NCBI GenBank assembly: GCA_003508835.1 | Contig: PUFA01000003.1 | Coordinates: 21,027,501-21,091,500, forward strand | Length of the DNA: 64,000 nucleotides | Direction of reading: 5' to 3' | Source of the DNA: Eonycteris spelaea | Lineage: Eukaryota; Chordata; Mammalia; Chiroptera; Pteropodidae | The notes under the pieces: generated by a model | The model's input: the letters and a program-made list of their open reading frames with translations, nothing else | Told to the model about the DNA's origin: nothing | The model's database searches: none | Shown here: in pieces, positions 57,906 to 64,000 of the stretch | Position numbering within the stretch: position 1 is the stretch's first letter | Layout: each line of letters begins with the position of its first letter | Made by a program: the position numbers and the translations under genes

Positions 57906-57984
57906 AAAGATTTGGCAGGTCCAGGGATCAACTGTAGGTTTTACATTTAATCATTTGGCTAAATTTCATACAACTATGGTGATG

Positions 57985-58180
57985 GTAATAGCAGCCTATA
58001 CTGATGGCACATGTGATACGTAAGCCCATACAATGGATGGAACCATTTTTATATGTTGTGTTGATTCTTATAACAGTTTAGAACTGAAGGGCTAAATAAC
58101 TTGCCTAGGTTTACACAGCCTAGAAGTAGCAGCACTGGGCTTTGAACCTAAGTCAGTGTGGCTTCAAAGTCTGGGCTCTT
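57985..58180 (-). mobile_element. MIR SINE, reversed
   Basis: GGGCTAAATAACTTGCCTAG, GTTTACACAGCCTAGAAGTA, GCTTTGAACCTAAGTCAGTG, TCAAAGTCTGGGCTCTTTTC give the reversed MIR core and promoter-proximal part. Confidence 0.85.
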
Positions 58181-58186
58181 TTCATC

Positions 58187-58417
58187 TTGCCAATGATCCC
58201 CAAATTTGTGTGCATAAGAATCATCTACAAGTGTGATTAAAAAAAAAAAAAGATCTGACACTTGGTTCTTATCCTTGCAGGGCTTCTGATTTGTTAGGTC
58301 GAGGGCTTCTGATTTATCAGATTTATTAGGGCTGCTTTTTTTTACATGCATTTTAAATACACTTCATGGGTGATTCTGATGCAGGTTGTTGAGGGACCGT
58401 ACTTTGAGAAACACTGG
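58187..58417 (-). mobile_element. hAT MITE of MER5 type, with A13 run
   Basis: CCAATGATCCCCAAATTTGT, GTGCATAAGAATCATCTACA, and GGGTGATTCTGATGCAGGTT, then CCGTACTTTGAGAAACACTG show MER5-type termini and core. The interior contains A13 (near 58238-58250) and a near-repeat of GGGCTTCTGATTT-GTT/ATC at 58282-58318. Confidence 0.7.
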
Positions 58418-58430
58418 AACGTGGCTATAC

Positions 58431-59858
58431 CAATGGCAAAGCCACTTTCTAGGCATCTGTAGTCATGCAGGAAAGGGAAGCTATTACAGAGAGTGGAATG
58501 TTAATTCTGGTTAATTTCCTTGTTCTTGAGACCCATGAGCAGTGGACTTCAGCTGCCATGATGGTTTGGCTTCCAGGGCTGGGTTGGTACAAGTGTATGT
58601 CATCAGCCCGGGCCTCTGGATCTGCTGAAGAGAAGCTCAAAGGCCCAAGTGTTTCCTAGAGCTTCTCTGCTGTCCACTTATGGTCAGAGATTCTAGGGGG
58701 CAAGCGATGGGGTCAGGGTCCCTTTGGCCTTTCTGCATCCCATTTATCTCAGCTCCATGAATTATAATTGGTTAGAACTGAACTGAGTTGGGGTGGGATA
58801 TATAACCCCCTTCTTGGCAACATGCTCCCAGTGGCATCTGGTCCAACCCTCCCTGGAGAGCCATTGGGTCCAGTTCTGCTTTAGAACAAGGCCTATGGGG
58901 GACACACTTCAAATCAGTCCTACGGGGTCTGGCACAAAGTCAGTTTTCAAAAACCGCTTATTGAATAGTTTTCCTTCAAGAAACCATTTTAGCAGATCAC
59001 AGTCTCCATCAGCCTTCGTCGTGGGCAGACAGGAAAGGTCAAATTGGCAAGAGTCTCCATTCCCCTTCCCCTGTCTTCTGCTTTGCTGCATAAGCTTTTA
59101 TTTATTCCTTCATGTGGGGTCCTTGTGCTCACAGATGATCCTTCTGCTGGGAGGCGTCTCTCATGCAGTACCTACTTACGATATTCTGGGGTTTGCTGGG
59201 TTGCATAATAGGATTAGAAAAACTCTCCTCAAATTGACACACTCACAGTCAGCCAATTTCGTCCTGGAAGGTAGAAGATATGGCTGTACAGCCACCTATT
59301 GAAAAGATCTGGGAGAAAGAGAAAACTGGCTGACATGTGTCTAATTTCTATAGGACCTTGAGGTCAAAGGATTTGTCAGCTAATTCAAGATAAAATGTCA
59401 GTGATTTACTGTGCTTTCCTGGGGAGCTTCACGTTTTAAAGGAGACAGCATGAGAAAAAGAGAGACAATACTCTAATAAAAGCATTTCAGGAAGTGATGG
59501 CAGGCAAGTAGCTGGTAGGAAATGATTAGGGAATAAAGTCTATGTCTGAGCCATTCAGATCAGAGCTCAGGGAGGATTAACCCATAACTTAACCTGTCAT
59601 GGGCCCTGCTACAAATCCCCTAGGACTCTGGGCACGCTTTGACGGTTAAACATTTTCTGAGTCTCTAGGTGAGCTTGGGCATCTTAGAGCCGAGCCTGTG
59701 GATGCGGGCTGCTGGGGTCACTTCTGCAGCCATTGTCTGAGGCGGATTCCTGGCTCCACTGGGGTCTCCTCCTCAGAGCGGCTTTTCTGTGGCACTCAGG
59801 ACGTGGATCCCCAGGTAGTACTGTGGAGACTGTGCAAGTAATTTCCGGTGCATGAAAG
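58431..59858. other. Unassigned DNA with a possible L2 tail
   Basis: GGGTCTGGCACAAAGTCAGT and CCGCTTATTGAATAG at about 58925-58970 look like an L2 3' tail on the plus strand. Otherwise nothing is recognised. The 169-codon plus frame at 58793-59302 spans this remnant and has no domain, so it is not called a gene. Confidence 0.4.
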
Positions 59859-60074
59859 CAGTGGTTTTTAGTAGGGAGTTTATTCCCACCAGGGAATGTT
59901 TAGCAACGTCTGAAGACATTTTCTGTTGTCATAGCAGGGATGGCACTGTTGTTGCTACTGGGACCTAGTGGGTAGAGACTGTGGCCACTGCTAAATGCCC
60001 TACAATGTACAGGGCAGCCCTACAGAGCAAATAGTGGTTCCATCCACCATCAATCACGGAGGCTGAGAGCCCTG
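59859..60074 (+). mobile_element. MER20-type hAT MITE
   Basis: It starts CAGTGGTTTTTAGTAGGGAG and has GAATGTTTAGCAACGTCTGA, CTACTGGGACCTAGTGGGTA, GCCCTACAATGTACAGGGCA, and ends GGCTGAGAGCCCTG. It is near full length. A reversed copy lies at 10245-10442. Confidence 0.8.
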
Positions 60075-60519
60075 TACCCACAGAAATCTGTTGGGAAATA
60101 AGCACACACTTCTTATACCTGACAGCGGGAACAGGTGAGTGGGCTGCGTTTAGGACTGCAGTGGGATTCTGAGTTAGGGGCCTCAGGAGCTGTTTTGAAC
60201 TCTAGCTGTGAGCCATAAACTCGGCGATGGGAAGTAGCCCTGCTTACTATTTTCCCTCTAAGGAAGGGAAGAGGAAACTGAAGCCCAACCTGCCATTTTC
60301 TCCATTTTCCCAGGTCCCCCTGAAGGAGGATGCGTTTTCCTTCCAGGGGCCCCAGATGTCCTGAACTAAATGGTAGGGCTGTGAACAAACCATGCATGGG
60401 GCTGGGGAGGCCACCTTCTGTCTGCATGCTGAGCGTTTCCCGGAGAGGGTCCTTAGCTTGTAGGACTGTGGGGACTGAAGAGGGGGTCAGGGCTCAGACC
60501 GGGTTCGTTGTGCTCCAAG
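60075..60519. other. Unassigned DNA
   Basis: No gene, RNA or repeat signature is recognised. The 104-codon minus frame at 60113-60427 has no domain. Confidence 0.45.
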
Positions 60520-60600
60520 TTGTGTCCATGGATTCTTGCCCAAGGTTTGACACATATAGGGCACTCGTTAAGTAGTTGCTGAACAAATTAATGAAAGAAT
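60520..60600 (+). mobile_element. L2 3' tail
   Basis: TTTGACACATATAGGGCACT then CGTTAAGTAGTTGCTGAACA and AATTAATGAAAGAATG form an L2 terminus. Confidence 0.6.
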
Positions 60601-60767
60601 GCCCTCCTGAGCCTGAATCATTCTTAGATGTCCCTTACTCCAGCCCATCAGAGTGGTTCCTGGTTCAAGAGGAAGGAGGCCGCCGATGGAGCGGGCAGGA
60701 GCAGGCCCCCACTTTCTCTCCCATTCTGGCCTCGGTTAGGGATGTGCCCCTCGTTTGTTCGGTGTAA

Positions 60768-61145
60768 TGTGGCAGTTAGTGCACGGGCTTTGCCATGAGG
60801 CAGACTTGGGCCTGCATCCCGCCTCTGCCACTTCTAGGTGGTGTGAGGTCAGCCAAGTAAGTGTCTTAACCTCAGGGAGCTTCTGTATTCTCGCCTGAAC
60901 TTAGCAATGATCGTAGTTCTCTACTTATTTTGTAAAGTTCTAGAGGATTACGTGAAATAATCCATGATGAATGAAGATGTCCAAGAGATTTTTTTTTCAA
61001 GAAGCTTGTAGTTGGAGTGTCAGATAGAAAGGTAAACAAGCAGAATTAGGACAATGTAAATGTCACAGTGAAAATATAAATGAGATAATATATGAAAACA
61101 CCTAGCCATAAGCCTTGCACTTGAGAGGGGTTTAATAAACATGAA
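60768..61145 (+). mobile_element. MIR SINE interrupted by an L2-like piece
   Basis: The MIR head and core run from TGGCAGTTAGTGCACGGGCT through CTGCATCCCGCCTCTGCCAC to CAGCCAAGTAAGTGTCTTAA (to about 60965). The MIR tail resumes at about 61075 with ACACCTAGCCATAAGCCTTG and TTTAATAAACATGAATTCC. The roughly 100 bp between them contains AAGAAGCTTGTAGTTGGAGT and GAAAGGTAAACAAGCAGAAT, which resembles reversed L2. Confidence 0.75.
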
Positions 61146-61149
61146 TTCC

Positions 61150-61934
61150 CTTCTCCTTATGAAGAATACTGTGAAGCTGTGGAGGAGAAATGGACGTGAG
61201 AGTATAGCTTGGTGTGCATTTTGAGCTGTAGATGGAGAATCCCCGTTTATATCTGATGGACTCTATTTACTCCATGTAACAGAGAACAATGTCACTTCCG
61301 GAGGGAGGGCAAGAAATGGGGACGAGGTTTGAACTTGAGAAGGGTGGGAAATTTGGGGAGTTGATTTGGGAAATGGGGAATAGAATCTCATGGGAAGGAG
61401 ACTACGCATGCTGAGACACAGCTGAGACTACAACCATGATTCCTTTGGAGAAGCACATAGGCACAGGCGTGTGCTTTCTTCCTGTTTTCTCCTCTGATGC
61501 AGATCCATGGCTGGAAGAGACAATCCTCAAGCACATGGGCACATGGGCTGTCAGGAGGGCAGGGACACTGACAGGATCCGGAGGTGAATTAGTGGGGACC
61601 AGGGTGGTCAAGAGGGACGAGAGGCCGGGAGGTGGGGAGCACACTAGGAAAAGGAACTGAGGGACCAGGACTAGGAGTTGGAGAAAGGAGAAAGCAAAGC
61701 AGAAGGGAGGGAAACTGGGTCCACACAAGAGCACCCCAGAGTCTGCTATTCTGTAGGAGCAGAAGTTCTGGGTGTTGAAGCATTCTGCAGTGAGACTGAG
61801 CAAACGGAGTGCTGAAGGGAAGGTGAGGGCCTCGAGAAGGGGAGACTGAGTTCTGTGCATGGTGGCTTTGCCTGGGTGGCGGAAGGGGCTGAGGAGACCA
61901 GAAGTGAAGCCGCGTGGAAAATCTTTGTCTCTTG
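61150..61934. other. Unassigned DNA, G/A-rich
   Basis: The stretch is G/A-rich on the plus strand and gives a 152-codon minus frame (61402-61860) that is proline-, serine- and leucine-rich, as expected for the antisense of purine-rich DNA. No domain is recognised and I do not call it a gene. Confidence 0.45.
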
Positions 61935-62240
61935 TTATGGATTGAATTGTGTCCTCCTGAAAGATATGTTGAAGTCCTGCCCCTCCTCCACCCCCCAGTG
62001 CCTCATACTGTGGCCTTATCTGGAAAGAGGGTCACTACAGAGGTGATTAGTTAAGGTGAGGTCATGCTGAAGTCGGGTGTGCCTTTAATTCTGTATGACT
62101 GGTATCTTCATAAGAGAGGGGACTGCCATGTGAAGAAGACACAGAGATATATATAGAGAGAAGATGGTCATGACGACAGATGCAGAGGTTGGGGTGATAC
62201 AGCTACAAGACCAGGAATGCTAAGACTTCTGCAGCACAGT
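61935..62240 (+). mobile_element. MaLR LTR (MLT1 family), 5' part
   Basis: TGTTATGGATTGAATTGTGT, CCTGAAAGATATGTTGAAGT, TGGCCTTATCTGGAAAGAGG, GATTAGTTAAGGTGAGGTCA and TATGACTGGTATCTTCATAA are the first 60 percent of an MLT1-type LTR. The 3' part is missing. Confidence 0.85.
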
Positions 62241-63340
62241 TCATGAGATTGAGTATGGCAGCCCTCAGAAGCTGACACAGCACTCCGCTCCTCGTCCAGC
62301 CTGACTTTCTCAGCACCGTTGAGGCCCTGCTCAATCTCTAGTGCCTCCAGCAACCTCGTCTGAATCATCTGGTCACAGCGCCCTCCCCTGCCTGCCTTCT
62401 CTGCATTCCAACTATTCCGAAAGTCTGGAACAATTATGCATAATTTCAGCATGTAATTCCAATCTGTTTAATGATTTCCATCAAATTGATTCAACGTTTG
62501 TCTTTACCAAAGGTGTAAGCACCTTACCTTTTCGAATTTCTCACCCTGCCTAGGCAGTGCATTGATTGAACATCTGGCTGGCAGCCACTCAGTCACTACT
62601 TGTGAATCTCTTGCTGGCAGTTACGTAATACAGTCTAAACCTGATCCTCTCTCATTTAGGTCACTTGCAATGCACTTTTCTGGGGCACCACTATCCTGCT
62701 GGGGTTTGATTACTGATGGGCTCTCTTGGCTCATTATAGAAAACTATAAAATGCTCATTGTTTAAAAAGTCACCATGTATTATTATTATTATTTTTTAAT
62801 CATGAGAACAGTTCACATAGAGGCATGTTCAATATTAAGGAAACCCCAGTACCAAAGAAAACACGTAGCTGATTCAATGGTAAAGGTGGTGGAAGAATCT
62901 TTTATTAACACAAATATATATATATTTTAAGTTTTAAATTGCTTAATAAGGCACAGTACCTTGTTTAAAAAATAACTTTTATAACTTTTTTCTATTGTGC
63001 CTATCACAATAAAATTTGATTTATACATCTTTCTGGGCACACATGCACTGAATAAGCTATACTATGATGAACAAAACTTAGAAAAACAAAGCAGAATCTT
63101 TGTATTTAAAAACAAGGATGTAAACCTAAGCTACCCAGGCAGGATACCTCTGCTGGTGAGACTGTCTATGTGCAGGTCTGTGCAGAGAATATCTTTTGAA
63201 GTTTATGCATGAAAATGGTAGTGGTGACTGTTTCTGGAGGGGGAACTACAGAACTGCCGGGCAGGGGGAGAGGAAAGGAGCCTCTTCTCTATATACTATT
63301 TTATGATACTTTTAAAATAGTCATGCTCCCTCCCATGTGT
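62241..63340. other. Unassigned DNA
   Basis: No family or gene is recognised. The first copy of a 36-bp direct repeat lies at 63122-63157. Confidence 0.45.
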
Positions 63341-63450
63341 GCTTAGGAGAGACAGAGAGGATGGAGAGAAGGGGGGGATGGAAAGAGAAAAGAGGAAGGA
63401 ACAGAGAAAGCGAAGGAAAAGGAAGGAAAGGGGAGAGAGAAATAAAGATA
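63340..63450. repeat. Purine-rich tract
   Basis: Nearly all A and G on the plus strand (GAGAGACAGAGAGGATGGAG to GGAAAGGGGAGAGAGAAATA). Such homopurine tracts can adopt triplex (H-DNA) structure. Confidence 0.85.
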
Positions 63451-63551
63451 GCCTGCAAGACAGGACAGTTAGAAAGCAAAAACAAGGTCCTTAAAAGGAT
63501 GGTTCAGGCTTGGACATGGGTAAAAACTTGCCCTTAGATGTAGTTGGGGAG

Positions 63552-63593
63552 ACGTGCACATGTACACGCACATGCACGTGCACACACACACAC
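63552..63593. repeat. 42-bp alternating purine-pyrimidine tract, (CA)n-like
   Basis: From ACGTGCACATGTACACGCAC to the CACACACACAC end, every base alternates purine and pyrimidine without a break for 42 bp. It contains four CpGs and the palindrome GTGCAC twice. This is a strong sequence-level Z-DNA candidate. Confidence 0.95.
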
Positions 63594-64000
63594 CCATTAG
63601 TGATCAGGCCTGTTATCTTCAAAAAGCCAAATTCTCATGAGGCTTCTCATGGGGCATTATGATCTCATTCCTCATGCAAACCTAAGCCAGCCAGGCGGGA
63701 TTGCTCTGCTGGTTTAATTGCTCTGTGTCTACACTCCAGTCCCTCTCTTTAGGGAGCCTCAGTCACCTTGATCACTTTGAATACCACAGACCTTTTTTGG
63801 GCCCTCTTCCCTTAAGAGAGTAATTTCCCATGTCATTTCTTCAGCTTGGCGGTCTCAAACTATGCCTTCTTCTTTCTGTAACGAATCACTTGCAGCAAAT
63901 ACTTCATGGGGATGCTGGAAACAATGGGCTCCAGCGACACAGAGAGGGAACTTGCCCAGGTCACACTGCTGGTTAAGTGGCCTAGCTAGGGGCTGGGCTC
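63594..64000. other. Unassigned DNA up to the window end
   Basis: The last 100 bases (TGGGCTCCAGCGACACAGAG, AGGTCACACTGCTGGTTAAG, TGGCCTAGCTAGGGGCTGGG) look like the start of a reversed MIR core that runs off the end. Confidence 0.5.

Larger units (their letters stand above)
63122..63713. repeat. 36-bp direct repeat pair, 556 bp apart
   Basis: 63122-63157 and 63678-63713 align without a gap with 31/36 identity. Both start AAACCTAAGC and end CTCTGCTGGT. No known family is recognised for the unit. Confidence 0.85.

Noticed and set aside
58793..59302. 169-codon plus ORF
   Set aside because: It spans a probable L2 tail and shows no domain or conserved composition.
61402..61860. 152-codon minus ORF rich in P, S and L
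   Set aside because: It is the antisense of a purine-rich stretch, which lacks stop codons by composition.
1..64000. tRNA, rRNA, U6, 7SK or Y RNA genes or pseudogenes
   Set aside because: No box A/box B pair outside MIR cores and no conserved snRNA blocks were seen on either strand by eye.
1..64000. CRISPR arrays, bacterial operons or phage genes
   Set aside because: The sequence is mammalian; no regularly spaced repeats or dense gene blocks occur.

Overview
The window looks like nuclear DNA of a placental mammal. It is AT-rich and CpG-poor, has no operon-like ORF packing, and is full of old interspersed repeats known from eutherian genomes: L1, L2, MIR, MLT1-type MaLR LTRs, ERV1 LTRs, and hAT-Charlie elements of MER1, MER5 and MER20 type. 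I saw no Alu, B1/B2, carnivore tRNA-Lys SINE, equine ERE or bovine Bov SINE, so primate and rodent look unlikely. I do not name the species. Repeat names are from memory of consensus sequences and were not checked by a search; subfamily names are tentative.

I found no convincing protein-coding gene, exon or functional RNA gene. All ORFs are short (190 codons at most) and look like chance frames or repeat fragments. The window is best read as intergenic or deep intronic DNA.

Layout: 0-2.1 kb holds an L1 whose 5' UTR-like start runs straight into mid-ORF2 (minus strand), next to an older L1 fragment split by a MER1 element. 2.2-9.3 kb has an L2, a reversed L1 3' part, two ERVL-like LTRs and a pair of hAT elements. 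9.6-19.0 kb is framed by two related ERV1 LTRs in opposite orientation, with an L1 3' end, L2 and MIR between them. 19-33 kb has L1, L2, MIR and a second MER1 copy. 33-38 kb is richer in GC and holds an L2 of about 1 kb and a CpG-containing stretch. 38-45 kb holds an MLT1 LTR and reversed L1 parts. At 44.97-45.15 kb there is a nuclear copy of part of mitochondrial ND4 (a NUMT). 45-64 kb has MIR and L2 copies, an L1 5' end, two MLT1 LTRs, hAT elements, and several small direct repeats and unusual-structure tracts.

The features do not form a pathway or an undescribed system. The best-supported unusual items are the ND4 NUMT, the L1 5' UTR/ORF2 fusion, the two matching internally deleted MER1 copies, and a 42-bp uninterrupted alternating purine-pyrimidine tract.
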